Of a DNA stretch of 64,000 nt, positions 6,700 through 15,688 are shown piece by piece. Source of the DNA: Pseudomonadota bacterium (GTDB lineage Bacteria; Pseudomonadota; Gammaproteobacteria; Burkholderiales; JAJZQI01); assembly GCA_021851875.1 (NCBI GenBank), contig JAJZQI010000002.1, forward strand, positions 124,001 to 188,000, read 5' to 3'. The translations under genes were made by a program, and so were the position numbers. Under the pieces are notes generated by a model. The model ran no database searches, had not been told where the DNA came from, and worked only from the letters and a program-made list of their open reading frames with translations. The stretch's first letter is position 1. Every line of letters starts with the position of its first letter.

Positions 6700-7929
6700 T
6701 TAGGCGGGCACCTGATCCAGGTTGAAAGCTTTATGCAGAACACGTACGGCCAGTTCCAGATACTTTTCATCCACCACGACGGAAATCTTGATTTCAGAAG
6801 TGGAAATCATCTGGATATTGATGCCTTCTTCCGCCAGTGCGCGGAACATGTCGCTGGCAATGCCCACATGCGAACGCATACCCACGCCCACGACCGCCAC
6901 CTTGGCGATCTTGTCGTCGCCGGTGATTTCACGCGCGCCGATGTGCGCCTGGGCGGCGTGCAGCACCTCCAGCGCCTTTTTGTATTCATTGCGATGAACG
7001 GTAAAGGTGAAATCCGTTGCGCCATCCGCGCCCACGTTCTGGATGATCATATCCACATCGATATTGGCGTCGGCCACCGGACCCAGGATCTGGTAGGCAA
7101 TGCCGGGACGATCGGGCACGCCGAGCACGGTGATCTTGGCTTCGTCGCGGTTAAAGGCGATACCGGAAATAATCGCTTTTTCCATGTTTTGGTCTTCCTC
7201 AAAGGTAATCAGGGTGCCATCACCCTCTTCGGCAAAGCTGGACAGTACACGCAACGGTACCTTGTATTTGCCGGCGAATTCGACAGAACGGATTTGCAAT
7301 ACTTTCGAGCCCTGGCTGGCCATTTCCAGCATTTCCTCGAAGGTAATGGTTTTCAGACGGCGAGCGTCGGGCACCACACGCGGGTCGGTGGTATATACGC
7401 CGTCCACGTCGGTATAGATCTGGCATTCGTCCGCCTTGAGCGCTGCGGCCAAAGCCACACCGGTGGTATCGGAACCGCCGCGGCCCAACGTCGTGATGTT
7501 GCCTGCTTCATCCACCCCCTGGAAACCCGCCACCACGACGACACAACCCGCCTCCAGGTCGCCCCGGATATTGGCCTCATCGATATGCTGGATGCGCGCC
7601 TTGGTGTAAGCGTCATCGGTCACAATCCGCACTTGCGAGCCGGTATAGCTCTTCGCCTTAAGACCCAAATCCTTCAGCGCCATCGCCAGCAACGCGATCG
7701 TCACTTGCTCGCCGGTGGAAACCAGCACATCCAGCTCACGCGGATCGGGCGTAGACTGAATGTCTTTGGCCAGCCCGATCAGGCGATTGGTTTCACCGGA
7801 CATGGCCGACACAACCACGACAATTTGATGCCCCAGCATCTTGAACTTAGCCACCCGCTGAGCCACATTCTTGATGCGCTCGACACTGCCCACCGAGGTG
7901 CCGCCATATTTCTGTACAATCAAGGCCAT
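6700..7929 (-). CDS. lysC: Aspartate kinase
   Basis: This 409-residue protein phosphorylates aspartate, the first step to Lys, Met, Thr and diaminopimelate. The kinase domain (about 1-250) begins VQKYGGTSVGS and contains GRGGSDTTGVALA. Two ACT domains follow (about 265-400), including TVLGVPDRPGIAYQI and the QMISTSEIKISVVV segment near the C-terminus, typical of allosterically controlled LysC. Length is normal for monofunctional bacterial enzymes. No lysine riboswitch is visible in the leader. Confidence 0.97.
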   Translation of the reverse strand: MALIVQKYGGTSVGSVERIKNVAQRVAKFKMLGHQIVVVVSAMSGETNRLIGLAKDIQSTPDPRELDVLVSTGEQVTIALLAMALKDLGLKAKSYTGSQVRIVTDDAYTKARIQHIDEANIRGDLEAGCVVVVAGFQGVDEAGNITTLGRGGSDTTGVALAAALKADECQIYTDVDGVYTTDPRVVPDARRLKTITFEEMLEMASQGSKVLQIRSVEFAGKYKVPLRVLSSFAEEGDGTLITFEEDQNMEKAIISGIAFNRDEAKITVLGVPDRPGIAYQILGPVADANIDVDMIIQNVGADGATDFTFTVHRNEYKKALEVLHAAQAHIGAREITGDDKIAKVAVVGVGMRSHVGIASDMFRALAEEGINIQMISTSEIKISVVVDEKYLELAVRVLHKAFNLDQVPA

Positions 7930-8145
7930 ACTGTTGAATAACCCGCGTTAAAAATAATCAGAAAGAGCAAACAGGCGATTCTATCGCATTTCACCCCACG
8001 TCAGCCACAAAAGTGAATTTTTGATAAGCACCTCACGCCATTTCATGTTATTATTCTTATTAACAATACAAGGGCGTCATACCTCAAGCGAGACTGAAAT
8101 GCGTACCTGTAGTGCAAGACAAGCAAGGTAGTCGGATTCGTTTTA
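7930..8145. other. Intergenic region between lysC and the XRE gene
   Basis: This AT-rich region between divergent genes contains repeated TTATTATTCTTATTAACAA-like stretches around 8047-8067 that may serve as -10 elements. No RNA gene, riboswitch or further reading frame could be supported. Confidence 0.35.
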
Positions 8146-8166
8146 TATGTAAGTTAATCCTACATA
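8146..8166. promoter_or_regulatory. Candidate operator: inverted repeat TATGTAAG-N5-CCTACATA
   Basis: The 8-base arms TATGTAAG and CCTACATA pair with one mismatch around a 5-base centre. The site lies about 110 bases upstream of the helix-turn-helix gene at 8274 and is a plausible binding site for that regulator. Confidence 0.35.
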
Positions 8167-8273
8167 AAATGGAGATCGGCTATTAAGTATTGGTATCAGC
8201 AAAACCGTTGCAAACCAAGTTTCTCGCTCAGGCAGAGACACTATATTTGCAGCATTCATATGGGAATGACGAA

Positions 8274-8576
8274 ATGAAGCTCTTCTCCAAAATCCCTGAC
8301 CCGCGTGAAATCCGTCGCAAGCTGGGCATGAACCAGCAAGAGTTCTGGACCCAGATCGGCGTGACGCAAAGCGGTGGCTCACGTTACGAAAGCGGTCGCG
8401 AAATGCCCAAACCGGTGCGCGAACTGCTGCGCCTCGTGCATATCGAGCAAATCGACCTGACCCGCGTAAAACGCGAAGACTTCGAGGTGATCGACTACCT
8501 GAAGCAGCATCAGCCCGATTTGTACAAGAGCCTGCGCAAGTCCGCCCGCGACGCGCAAAAGGAAAGCGAGCACTGA
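8274..8576 (+). CDS. XRE-type helix-turn-helix protein
   Basis: This 100-residue protein has a helix-turn-helix region at about 10-60 (REIRRKLGMNQQEFWTQIGVTQSGGSRYESGREMP), followed by a C-terminal charged region (about 65-100). A longer frame opens at 8190, but the segment before MKLFSKIPDP does not look conserved, so I chose the ATG at 8274. It stands alone between divergent neighbours, and the dyad at 8146-8166 may be its own operator. The genes it regulates are unknown. Confidence 0.8.
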   Translation: MKLFSKIPDPREIRRKLGMNQQEFWTQIGVTQSGGSRYESGREMPKPVRELLRLVHIEQIDLTRVKREDFEVIDYLKQHQPDLYKSLRKSARDAQKESEH

Positions 8577-8609
8577 AACGCTTCTCCCTGACGCAAGGCC
8601 TGCCTTGTG

Positions 8610-9461
8610 TCAGGGGCTGACGCGCACATCCAGCCCCAGCAAGCGGATTCTTGCCGCAAGCGATTCCAGCCAATCGGCCGGCAAACGGCCAAGTCTCGGC
8701 GCCTCGGCTTGCATAGAAGATCGGGCCACGCCGTACAGCAGCACCCCGCGCAAACTCTTGCCCGCCAGTTGCTGCGCATTTTCCAGCCAGCGCAAAAAGG
8801 CTTCCTGCTCAATATCGTCGGGCGTTTTGCCGTCCAGCTCAAACCAGCATGACTGCACCCACACCGGGCACAATCCGGCACAATCGAGCAAGCGCTGCAA
8901 ATGGGTCGCCGGATCAAGGTGAACGCTGTTCGCCTGCCGGATACCCGCCGGCGTGGCCCGATCCATTTTGAACCACACCTCGCCATTGGCCGCCGCCATG
9001 ATGCGCAACCCCTGCCGCACATGCTCCCGCTGCATCTGACTGCCGTTGGTAATCAGTACCAGACGAATCTTTCCCAGCAGACCGGCTTCCTGCATTACCC
9101 CTGTCACCCGCTCGGCCACCGCAGCAAAATTCTTTACGCTCGTCGGCTCGCCGTTGCCGGAAAAGGCGATGTCATTCAGGCGACGCATGCCTTCAGGTAA
9201 TTCTCTTTGCAGGAAGTCTCCATCAATCACTTCAGCCAGAAAATGGCGCAACTCGCCGGTCAACCGCTCCAGATCGATTTCCGGCGCGCGCCCGCGCTGC
9301 AGGTCCGGCACCTGACAATAGATGCAGCGCCAGTTACAGGCATTATTGGGGTTAAGATTGATGCCGATGGACAAACCGCCCGCACGCCGCGACACGACGG
9401 GGTAAACATACAGCAAACCGGCTGCTTTACGGTCATGATCGGTAACGGTTAATGGAGCCAT
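8610..9461 (-). CDS. Radical SAM domain protein
   Basis: This 283-residue protein has the radical SAM cysteine motif CNWRCIYC (CxxxCxxC, about residues 42-49) and a SAM-binding GNGEPT motif (about 100). The N-terminal YVYPVVSRRAGGLSIGINLNP is characteristic of an uncharacterised proteobacterial radical SAM subgroup distantly like the wyosine-synthesis enzymes. It is divergent from queD with a 50-base gap. It is not QueE, because the cysteine spacing differs. No substrate can be assigned. Confidence 0.85.
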   Translation of the reverse strand: MAPLTVTDHDRKAAGLLYVYPVVSRRAGGLSIGINLNPNNACNWRCIYCQVPDLQRGRAPEIDLERLTGELRHFLAEVIDGDFLQRELPEGMRRLNDIAFSGNGEPTSVKNFAAVAERVTGVMQEAGLLGKIRLVLITNGSQMQREHVRQGLRIMAAANGEVWFKMDRATPAGIRQANSVHLDPATHLQRLLDCAGLCPVWVQSCWFELDGKTPDDIEQEAFLRWLENAQQLAGKSLRGVLLYGVARSSMQAEAPRLGRLPADWLESLAARIRLLGLDVRVSP

Positions 9462-9476
9462 GGCATGCGGTATAAT
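9448..9476 (+). promoter_or_regulatory. Putative queD promoter
   Basis: A perfect TATAAT (9471-9476) lies about 37 bases before the queD ATG. The -35 match at the standard distance (GTTAAT, 9448-9453) is weak. The same AT-rich segment carries TATTATA on the other strand and could also serve the divergent radical SAM gene. Confidence 0.4.
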
Positions 9477-9512
9477 ATAAAATTGACTGTTTACCGGGCA
9501 TTATCGCACACC

Positions 9513-9962
9513 ATGCAAATCACACGACGACTGGAATTTGACGCGGGTCACCGCATCCCCTGCCATAAAAGCCAGTGTCGCCATATGCATGGACACCGCT
9601 ATGTGCTGGAAGTGACCCTTTCCGGCCGCGTCATCAATACCAAGGGCGCCTCGGACGAAGGCATGGTCATGGATTTTGCCGACGTCAAAGCCATTGCCAT
9701 GGAACAGCTCGTTTCGCTATGGGATCACGCCTTCCTGGCCTACGCCCAGGACAGCCAGATCGTCGACTTTCTCAACAGCCTGCCCGCTCATAAAACCATA
9801 TTGCTGCCGTTTGTCCCCACCGTGGAAAATCTGGCGCTCGAAGCCTTCCGCCTGCTCGACCCGCATTACCACAACACCTACGGCAATGATCTGACACTGG
9901 CGCACGTGCGCCTGTACGAAACCCCCAACAATTGGGCCGACGTCAACCGCAGCGATTTGTAA
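9513..9962 (+). CDS. queD: 6-carboxy-5,6,7,8-tetrahydropterin synthase (QueD/PTPS family)
   Basis: This 149-residue protein converts dihydroneopterin triphosphate to carboxytetrahydropterin in queuosine/7-deazaguanine synthesis. The family signature FDAGHRIPCH near the N-terminus is followed by CRHMHGHRYVLEV with zinc histidines and the catalytic Cys, then MVMDFADVK and WDHAFL. PTVENLALE and VRLYETPNNWADV complete the fold. A longer frame opens at 9465, but homologues begin near MQITRRLEFDAGH, so I chose 9513. No other queuosine gene is nearby. Confidence 0.93.
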   Translation: MQITRRLEFDAGHRIPCHKSQCRHMHGHRYVLEVTLSGRVINTKGASDEGMVMDFADVKAIAMEQLVSLWDHAFLAYAQDSQIVDFLNSLPAHKTILLPFVPTVENLALEAFRLLDPHYHNTYGNDLTLAHVRLYETPNNWADVNRSDL

Positions 9963-10012
9963 AACCATCTCGCCCGTGCCATGATTAGCTAAAACCAGTT
10001 AAAGAGGAAATC

Positions 10013-10474
10013 ATGGACCTGACGGCGCTGGCCAATTCCATTCAGTGGTGGCACTGGGTCGTACTCGGGATCGTGCTCATGATCAGCGAGCTGTTCATCC
10101 CGACCTTTTTCATCTTCTGGTTCGGCATCTCCGCCGTGATAACCGGCCTGATTGCCGCCTTGCTGCCGCTCGCTTTTGCCGTTCAGCTACTGTGCTGGGC
10201 CATTCTCTCGGTGATTCTGGTGTTTGCCTGGTTCCGCTTCTTCAAACAGCCCGATCGCACCAAATCGGGCCTCTCGCGCGAGGCTTTCATCGGCCAGCGC
10301 GGCATGATCATCAAGGACGTGTCCGAAATGAGCAAGGGCGAAATCCGTTTCCAGCACCCCATCCTGGGTTCGGATCGCTGGCCGGTCATTTCCGACGACA
10401 CCATCAAGACGGGCGACAAGGCCGTCATCACCGACATCATCGGCCAGATGCTCAAGGTCAGCCGTAGCCAATAA
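10013..10474 (+). CDS. NfeD-like membrane protein
   Basis: This 153-residue protein has two or three hydrophobic helices in residues 12-75, then a soluble OB-fold domain (about 85-150, GLSREAFIGQRGMIIKDV to GDKAVITDIIGQMLKV). This is the NfeD short form, which works with stomatin-like SPFH proteins. The SPFH gene follows 57 bases downstream. AGAGGAAATC precedes the ATG as ribosome binding site. Likely role is membrane microdomain organisation or quality control. Confidence 0.85.
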   Translation: MDLTALANSIQWWHWVVLGIVLMISELFIPTFFIFWFGISAVITGLIAALLPLAFAVQLLCWAILSVILVFAWFRFFKQPDRTKSGLSREAFIGQRGMIIKDVSEMSKGEIRFQHPILGSDRWPVISDDTIKTGDKAVITDIIGQMLKVSRSQ

Positions 10475-10531
10475 AACTGTCACGCTGTGACGCCATAATC
10501 GACCTATCGACCATTCAACGGAGGAGTCGCG

Positions 10532-11386
10532 ATGGAATTCACCGTTTTAGCATTTTTCTTTCTCATCTTTGTCATTGTCACAGTCGCCAAAGGCGTGCGC
10601 ATTGTGCCGCAAGGCGAGGAATGGGTGGTCGAACGGCTGGGTAAATTCTTCCAAACCCTGCAGCCCGGCCTGCACATCCTGATCCCGTATATTGACCGGG
10701 TGGCTTACAAGGTGCCCACCAAGGACCTGATTCTGGACATCCCGGAACAGGAAGTGATCACCAAGGACAATGCCGTACTGATCACCAATGCCATTGCCTT
10801 CATCAAGATCACCAATACCGAAGCCGCCGTGTATGGTGTAACCAGCTTCAAGGATGCCGTGATGAACCTGGTGCAGACCAGCCTGCGCGCCATCATCGGC
10901 GACATGGAACTGGACGCGGCACTGTCCAGCCGCGACCACATCAAGGCCAGACTGAAGGAATCCATCGCCGACGATGTGGCCGACTGGGGCATGACCCTGA
11001 AATCGGTGGAAATCCAGGACATCAAACCCTCCCCCACCATGCAGGAATCGATGGAACGCCAGGCTGCGGCAGAGCGTGAAAGAAAAGCCAAGGTGACCAA
11101 GGCCGAGGGCGACAAGCAGTCGGCCATCCTGGAAGCGGAAGGCCGGCTGGAATCGGCCAAACGCGACGCCGAGGCGCAGATCGAACTGGCCAAGAGCGCG
11201 GCCCAGGCCATCCACATGATTGCCCAGGCCATTCCCGACCGGGAAATCCCGGCCTATTACTTGTTGGGCGAGAAATACATCCATGCCATGAAAGAGATGG
11301 CCAGCAGCAGCAACGGCAAGACGGTCGTGTTGCCGTCCGACATCATCGGCGCCGTGCAGGGTTTGATCAACCGCATGGGCAAATAA
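10532..11386 (+). CDS. SPFH/band 7 stomatin-like protein (QmcA-like)
   Basis: This 284-residue protein has an N-terminal membrane anchor (residues 3-20), an SPFH domain (about 22-180, VRIVPQGEEWVVERLGKF to DVADWGMTLKSVEIQDI), a charged coiled coil rich in Ala, Glu and Lys (about 185-235), and a C-terminal region ending VVLPSDIIGAVQGL. It is paired with the NfeD-like gene upstream, a common two-gene unit, and has a strong GGAGGAG ribosome binding site. A terminator follows at 11404. Confidence 0.92.
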   Translation: MEFTVLAFFFLIFVIVTVAKGVRIVPQGEEWVVERLGKFFQTLQPGLHILIPYIDRVAYKVPTKDLILDIPEQEVITKDNAVLITNAIAFIKITNTEAAVYGVTSFKDAVMNLVQTSLRAIIGDMELDAALSSRDHIKARLKESIADDVADWGMTLKSVEIQDIKPSPTMQESMERQAAAERERKAKVTKAEGDKQSAILEAEGRLESAKRDAEAQIELAKSAAQAIHMIAQAIPDREIPAYYLLGEKYIHAMKEMASSSNGKTVVLPSDIIGAVQGLINRMGK

Positions 11387-11403
11387 TCCGGCCCTGCTCA
11401 GCC

Positions 11404-11426
11404 ACCCCGTCACTGATGGGGTTTTT
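11404..11426 (+). terminator. Rho-independent terminator after the SPFH gene
   Basis: ACCCCGT and ATGGGGT pair around a 5-base loop and are followed by TTTTT. It separates the nfeD/SPFH unit from the grpE heat-shock promoter. Confidence 0.8.
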
Positions 11427-11436
11427 CATTTTCCCT

Positions 11437-11464
11437 CTTGAAATTGGAAAGCGCGGCCCCATAT
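11437..11464 (+). promoter_or_regulatory. Sigma-32 heat-shock promoter of grpE
   Basis: CTTGAAA (11437-11443), a 13-base spacer and CCCCATAT (11457-11464) match the sigma-32 consensus. Transcription should begin near 11471, which places the upstream ATG at 11463 outside the mRNA and so decides the grpE start. Confidence 0.88.
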
Positions 11465-11501
11465 GCTGAAAAAGTTTTGGAATCGTGGAGAAAAGCAGCA
11501 A

Positions 11502-12026
11502 ATGAGCGAAGCACCGCAAAATGAACAAGTAGCCGCAGCGGAAACAAGCGCTGAAGTGGAAGTCATGCCCAGCCAGGCTGAGATCATCAAAGACCTGGAA
11601 CTGAAAGCGCAAGAACATCATGACGCCTGGCTGCGAGCCAAGGCCGAGGCAGAAAACATCCGCCGCCGGGCCCAACAGGACATTGCCAGCGCACACAAAT
11701 ACGCCATTGAAAAGTTTGCCGGTGAACTGGTGGCCGTGAAAGACAGCCTGGAAGCCGCACTGGGCGCTACGGAAAATGCCACGGTGGAAAACTACAAAAG
11801 CGGCGTGGAACTCACGCTCAAGCAGCTCTCCAGCGCCTTTGAAAAATCCGGCCTGGCCGAACTCAACCCGCTAGGCGAAAAGTTCGATCCGCACCGTCAT
11901 CAGGCCATCGGCATGGTGGAAGCAGCGCAGGAACCGAATACGGTAGTCAGCGTGCTGCAAAAAGGCTATGTCATCGGCGACCGCGTGCTGCGCCCGGCCC
12001 TGGTCATGGTTGCCAAAGGCAATTAA
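11502..12026 (+). CDS. grpE: Nucleotide exchange factor GrpE
   Basis: This 174-residue protein promotes ADP release from DnaK. It has an acidic N-terminal tail, a long coiled coil (about 25-75, including [15 protein letters not shown]) and a C-terminal beta domain with [11 protein letters not shown] and [22 protein letters not shown] longer frame starts at 11463, but that ATG overlaps the -10 element of the heat-shock promoter, so I place the start at 11502 (MSEAPQNEQ) with GGAG upstream. dnaK follows after its own promoter. Confidence 0.95.
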   Translation: MSEAPQNEQVAAAETSAEVEVMPSQAEIIKDLELKAQEHHDAWLRAKAEAENIRRRAQQDIASAHKYAIEKFAGELVAVKDSLEAALGATENATVENYKSGVELTLKQLSSAFEKSGLAELNPLGEKFDPHRHQAIGMVEAAQEPNTVVSVLQKGYVIGDRVLRPALVMVAKGN

Positions 12027-12053
12027 GCGCCGAGTTAAACAGACTCTACGCCA

Positions 12054-12081
12054 CTTGAAATTAATCCGGCTGTCGCCATAT
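12054..12081 (+). promoter_or_regulatory. Sigma-32 heat-shock promoter of dnaK
   Basis: CTTGAAA (12054-12060), a 13-base spacer and CGCCATAT (12074-12081) match the sigma-32 consensus with one -10 mismatch. Arrangement and spacing equal those of the grpE promoter. The predicted leader of dnaK is about 35 bases. Confidence 0.8.
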
Positions 12082-12122
12082 AGCAGACATCCGCATCGGA
12101 ATTTGACTTAAAGGACAAAACA

Positions 12123-14051
12123 ATGGGAAAGATCATCGGTATTGACCTGGGTACCACCAACTCCTGCGTGGCCATCATGGAAAACGGCCAGCCCAAGGTT
12201 ATCGAAAACTCGGAAGGCGCACGTACCACTCCGTCCATCATCGCCTATCAGGAAGACGGCGAAACCCTCGTGGGCGCACCGGCCAAACGTCAGGCCGTGA
12301 CCAACCCGAAAAACACCCTGTACGCAGTCAAGCGCCTGATCGGCCGCAAGTTTGAAGAAAAGGAAGTGCAGAAGGACATCGGCCTGATGCCCTACACCAT
12401 CGCCAAGGCCGACAACGGCGACGCATGGGTGGAAGTGCGCGGCAAGAAAATGGCCCCGCCGCAGGTTTCTGCCGAAGTACTGCGCAAGATGAAGAAAACC
12501 GCTGAAGATTACCTGGGTGAAGAAGTGACCGAAGCCGTGATTACCGTGCCGGCCTACTTCAACGACAGCCAGCGTCAGGCGACCAAGGATGCCGGTCGTA
12601 TCGCCGGTCTGGAAGTAAAGCGCATCATCAACGAGCCGACTGCCGCGGCAATTTCCTTCGGTCTGGACAAGAAGGAAGGCGATCGCAAGATTGCCGTGTA
12701 TGACCTGGGCGGCGGTACCTTCGACATTTCCATTATCGAAATTGCCGAAATCGACGGCGAGCACCAGTTCGAAGTGCTGTCCACCAACGGCGACACCTTC
12801 CTGGGCGGTGAAGACTTCGACCAGCGCATCATCGACTACCTGGCAGACGAATTCAAGAAAGAAAACGGTCTTGACCTGCGCAATGACGTGCTGGCCCTGC
12901 AGCGCCTGAAAGAAGCGGCGGAAAAAGCCAAGATCGAGCTGTCTTCCAGTCAGCAGACCGAAGTAAACCTGCCGTACATTACCGCAGATGCCTCCGGTCC
13001 GAAGCACCTGAACGTAAAAATCACCCGCGCCAAGTTCGAAAGCCTGGTGGAAGAACTGATCGAACGCTCCATCGAGCCGTGCAAGATCGCCATCAAGGAT
13101 GCCGGCGTAAAAGTGTCCGACATTGAAGACGTGATCCTGGTCGGCGGTCAGACGCGCATGCCGAAGGTACAGGAAAAGGTGAAGGAATTCTTCGGCAAGG
13201 AACCGCGCCGCGACGTCAACCCGGACGAAGCTGTGGCAGTCGGCGCCGCGATTCAGGGCGGCGTACTGCAGGGCGAAGTGAAAGACGTGCTGCTGCTGGA
13301 CGTGACTCCGCTGTCGCTGGGTATCGAAACCCTGGGCGGCGTGATGACCAAGCTGATCCAGAAGAACACCACCGTTCCGACCAAGGCATCCCAGGTATTC
13401 TCCACCGCCGACGACAACCAGAGCGCCGTGACCATTCACGTGCTGCAGGGCGAACGCGAAGTGGCCAGCGGCAACAAGAGCCTGGGCCAGTTCAACCTGG
13501 AGGGCATCCCCGCTGCTGCACGCGGCATGCCGCAGATTGAAGTGACCTTTGATATCGATGCCAACGGTATTCTGCACGTGTCGGCCAAAGACAAGGCCAC
13601 CGGCAAGGAAAACAAGATCACCATCAAGGCCAGCTCCGGCTTGAGCGAGGAAGAAATTCAGCGCATGGTGAAGGATGCCGAAGCCCACGCCGACGAAGAC
13701 CGCAAGGCCAAGGAACTGGTGGAAAGCCGCAACCAGTGCGATGCCCTGATTCACTCTGTGAAGAAAACCCTGGGCGAGCACGGCGACAAGATCGGTGCCG
13801 ACGAGAAAGCCAAGATCGAAGCCGCCCTGGCTGAAGCGGAAGAAGCCCTCAAAGGCAACGACAAGGACACCATCGACGCCAAAGCCAAGGCGCTGGGCGA
13901 AGCTTCGCATAAACTGGCCGAGCAGATGTACGCTCAGCAGGGCGGTGAAGCCGGTGCTGCCGCAGGTGGCGCAGCGGGTGCCGGTGCCAAGGCCGACGAA
14001 GGCGACGTAGTGGATGCCGAGTTCGAAGAAGTCAAAGACGAGAAAAAGTAA
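12123..14051 (+). CDS. dnaK: Molecular chaperone DnaK (Hsp70)
   Basis: This 642-residue protein is the ATP-dependent Hsp70 chaperone. It starts [17 protein letters not shown] and shows the other Hsp70 signatures [12 protein letters not shown] and [11 protein letters not shown]. The linker [13 protein letters not shown] leads into the substrate-binding domain (about 390-510), a helical lid, and a Gly/Ala-rich tail ending [12 protein letters not shown]. Length is normal. It has its own sigma-32 promoter, and an unrelated small gene lies between it and dnaJ. Confidence 0.98.
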   Translation: MGKIIGIDLGTTNSCVAIMENGQPKVIENSEGARTTPSIIAYQEDGETLVGAPAKRQAVTNPKNTLYAVKRLIGRKFEEKEVQKDIGLMPYTIAKADNGDAWVEVRGKKMAPPQVSAEVLRKMKKTAEDYLGEEVTEAVITVPAYFNDSQRQATKDAGRIAGLEVKRIINEPTAAAISFGLDKKEGDRKIAVYDLGGGTFDISIIEIAEIDGEHQFEVLSTNGDTFLGGEDFDQRIIDYLADEFKKENGLDLRNDVLALQRLKEAAEKAKIELSSSQQTEVNLPYITADASGPKHLNVKITRAKFESLVEELIERSIEPCKIAIKDAGVKVSDIEDVILVGGQTRMPKVQEKVKEFFGKEPRRDVNPDEAVAVGAAIQGGVLQGEVKDVLLLDVTPLSLGIETLGGVMTKLIQKNTTVPTKASQVFSTADDNQSAVTIHVLQGEREVASGNKSLGQFNLEGIPAAARGMPQIEVTFDIDANGILHVSAKDKATGKENKITIKASSGLSEEEIQRMVKDAEAHADEDRKAKELVESRNQCDALIHSVKKTLGEHGDKIGADEKAKIEAALAEAEEALKGNDKDTIDAKAKALGEASHKLAEQMYAQQGGEAGAAAGGAAGAGAKADEGDVVDAEFEEVKDEKK

Positions 14052-14057
14052 TTTCCG

Positions 14058-14087
14058 TGAAGCGGGAAGGGAGAAGAGGGAAGGGTG
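14058..14087 (+). repeat. Left arm of purine-rich inverted repeat around the S23 gene
   Basis: This G/A-rich arm contains GAAGAGGGAAGGGT (14073-14086) and matches the reverse complement of 14441-14472. The inner 14 bases are identical and the outer part is imperfect. The octamer GTGAAGCG occurs twice (14058-14065 and 14085-14092), the second copy being the start of the S23 gene. The arm also supplies its ribosome binding site. Confidence 0.75.
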
Positions 14088-14441
14088 AAGCGTAATCACC
14101 GTAACCTTGATGCCTGGAAGCAGGCTGTCTCCCTGGTCGAAACCATTTACAGGGTGACAGTCACGTTCCCGCGGGATGAACAATTTGGTATAACCAGTCA
14201 ATTACGGCGGGCAGCAGTATCGGTGCCCGCCAATATTGCTGAAGGATTCGCCAGAAACGGCAGTAAGGAATTACTGCATTTTCTGGGTATCGCTGCTGGT
14301 TCATTGTCTGAACTTGATACACTCATCGAATTATCAATTCGCGTGGGGTATCTGAACAACACAGGAGAATTAAGAGAGCAAGTCGACGAAGTATCCGGAC
14401 TGGTGATGGGCCTCTCAGCCTCAATCCGCAGACGCACCTGA
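14085..14441 (+). CDS. Four-helix bundle protein (23S rRNA intervening-sequence protein family)
   Basis: This 118-residue protein has the family pattern: [45 protein letters not shown] and a [19 protein letters not shown] segment. Members occur inside 23S rRNA intervening sequences and as the Avd accessory of diversity-generating retroelements; their cellular function is unclear. It starts with GTG inside the left repeat arm, and its stop codon touches the right arm. It separates dnaK from dnaJ and is less GC-rich than both. I infer a small inserted element. Confidence 0.88.
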   Translation: MKRNHRNLDAWKQAVSLVETIYRVTVTFPRDEQFGITSQLRRAAVSVPANIAEGFARNGSKELLHFLGIAAGSLSELDTLIELSIRVGYLNNTGELREQVDEVSGLVMGLSASIRRRT

Positions 14442-14472
14442 CCCTTCCCTCTTCCCCCTTCTCCCTTCTCAC
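14440..14472 (+). repeat. Right arm of inverted repeat around the S23 gene
   Basis: This C/T-rich arm, with ACCCTTCCCTCTTC at its inner end, is complementary to the purine arm at 14058-14087. It ends 4 bases before the dnaJ ATG and leaves dnaJ without a visible Shine-Dalgarno sequence. In RNA the two arms could form a long, interrupted stem with the S23 gene in the loop. Confidence 0.75.
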
Positions 14473-14476
14473 AATT

Positions 14477-15610
14477 ATGTCCAAACGCGATTTTTATGAA
14501 ATTCTGGGCGTCAATCGTGACGCTTCGGACGATGAGCTGAAAAAGGCTTACCGCAAGCTCGCCATGAAGTACCACCCCGACCGCAACCCGGACAATCCGA
14601 AAGCAGAGGAGCACTTCAAGGAAGCCAAAGAGGCCTACGAAATCCTGTCCGATGCCAACAAGCGTGCAGCCTATGACCAGTTCGGCCATGCCGGCGTCGA
14701 TCCCAACGCCGCTCCTGGTGGTGGCTTCGGCGCAGGTGGGTTCGGTGGCGGCGGCTTTGCCGATGCCTTCGGCGACATCTTCGGCGACATCTTCGGCGGC
14801 GGCGGACGCGGCCGCACCAACGTGTACCGCGGCGCCGACCTGCGCTATAACCTGGAAATCACCCTGGAAGAGGCTGCCCGTGGGGCGGAAACCAAGATTC
14901 GCGTGCCGACCATGGACGAGTGCGAGGCCTGTCACGGCACCGGCGCTCAGCCTGGCACCGAACCGACCACCTGTCCGACCTGCGGCGGCCACGGCCAGGT
15001 ACGCATGCAGCAGGGTTTCTTCTCCATCCAGCAAACCTGTCCCAAGTGCCATGGATCAGGCAAGATCATTGCCAACCCGTGCAACAGTTGCGGCGGCGCG
15101 GGCCGGGTGAAGAATCACAAGACCCTGTCGGTCAAGATTCCGGCCGGGGTGGACGAAGGCGATCGCATCCGCCTGTCGGGCGAAGGCGAAGCCGGCATCA
15201 ACGGCGGGCCGCCGGGCGACCTGTATGTGATGATCCACCTGAAGCCGCACAACGTCTTCAAGCGCGACCACAACGACCTGCACTGTGAAATGCCGATCAG
15301 CTTCTCCACCGCTGCGCTGGGTGGCGAAATCGAAATCCCCACGCTGGATGGCACAGCGCGCCTGAAGATTCCTGCCGAAACCCAGAGCGGCAAGATCTTC
15401 CGCCTGCGCAGCAAGGGCATCAAGGGTGTGCGCAGCCAGCAGCCGGGCGACCTGATGTGCCACGTATACGTGGAAACCCCGGTCAACCTGACCGAGCGGC
15501 AAAAAGAACTGCTGCGCGAACTGGAAGACATCAACCAGCTGGACAGCGCTCGCCACAACCCCCAAGCCAAGTCCTGGATGGACAAGGTGAAAAATTTCTT
15601 CGGCCAGTAA
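14477..15610 (+). CDS. dnaJ: Chaperone protein DnaJ (Hsp40)
   Basis: This 377-residue protein is the DnaK co-chaperone. The J domain (residues 1-70) carries the HPD motif in [11 protein letters not shown], followed by a Gly/Phe region (about 75-115). Four zinc repeats ([32 protein letters not shown], about 145-205) and the C-terminal substrate-binding domains follow. The ATG lies directly after the pyrimidine arm of the inserted repeat, with no clear ribosome binding site. The last 27 bases recur at 15689-15715. Confidence 0.98.
   Translation: MSKRDFYEILGVNRDASDDELKKAYRKLAMKYHPDRNPDNPKAEEHFKEAKEAYEILSDANKRAAYDQFGHAGVDPNAAPGGGFGAGGFGGGGFADAFGDIFGDIFGGGGRGRTNVYRGADLRYNLEITLEEAARGAETKIRVPTMDECEACHGTGAQPGTEPTTCPTCGGHGQVRMQQGFFSIQQTCPKCHGSGKIIANPCNSCGGAGRVKNHKTLSVKIPAGVDEGDRIRLSGEGEAGINGGPPGDLYVMIHLKPHNVFKRDHNDLHCEMPISFSTAALGGEIEIPTLDGTARLKIPAETQSGKIFRLRSKGIKGVRSQQPGDLMCHVYVETPVNLTERQKELLRELEDINQLDSARHNPQAKSWMDKVKNFFGQ
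15584..15610 (+). repeat. 27-bp repeat, first copy (3' end of dnaJ)
   Basis: The last 27 bases of dnaJ, including TAA, are repeated identically at 15689-15715. In this copy the sequence also pairs with CGAAGAAATTCACCTTG (15614-15630) to form a long imperfect hairpin across the stop codon, which may act as a terminator or stabilising structure. Confidence 0.85.
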
Positions 15611-15640
15611 GGTCGAAGAAATTCACCTTGCGGTGTAGGC

Positions 15641-15663
15641 TAACTTGCTGTTAAAGCAAGTTA
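15641..15663 (+). other. Perfect hairpin downstream of dnaJ
   Basis: TAACTTGCT and AGCAAGTTA form a perfect 9-bp stem with loop GTTAA. No T run follows, so it is more likely a structural or processing element than a terminator. Confidence 0.6.
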
Positions 15664-15688
15664 AGGGCGCCAGCCCGGCCGGAACCAT

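Noticed and set aside
6700-8273. Lysine riboswitch before lysC
   Set aside because: The leader between 7930 and 8270 shows no conserved multi-stem core that I could recognise and no terminator next to the start.
12108-14201. Open frame of 697 codons opposite dnaK
   Set aside because: It mirrors the codon pattern of dnaK on the other strand, its product has no plausible domain, and dnaK fills the same DNA with a complete, highly conserved protein.
14085-14441. Diversity-generating retroelement suggested by the Avd-like protein
   Set aside because: No reverse transcriptase gene or template/variable repeat pair is present in the window; the protein family also occurs alone.
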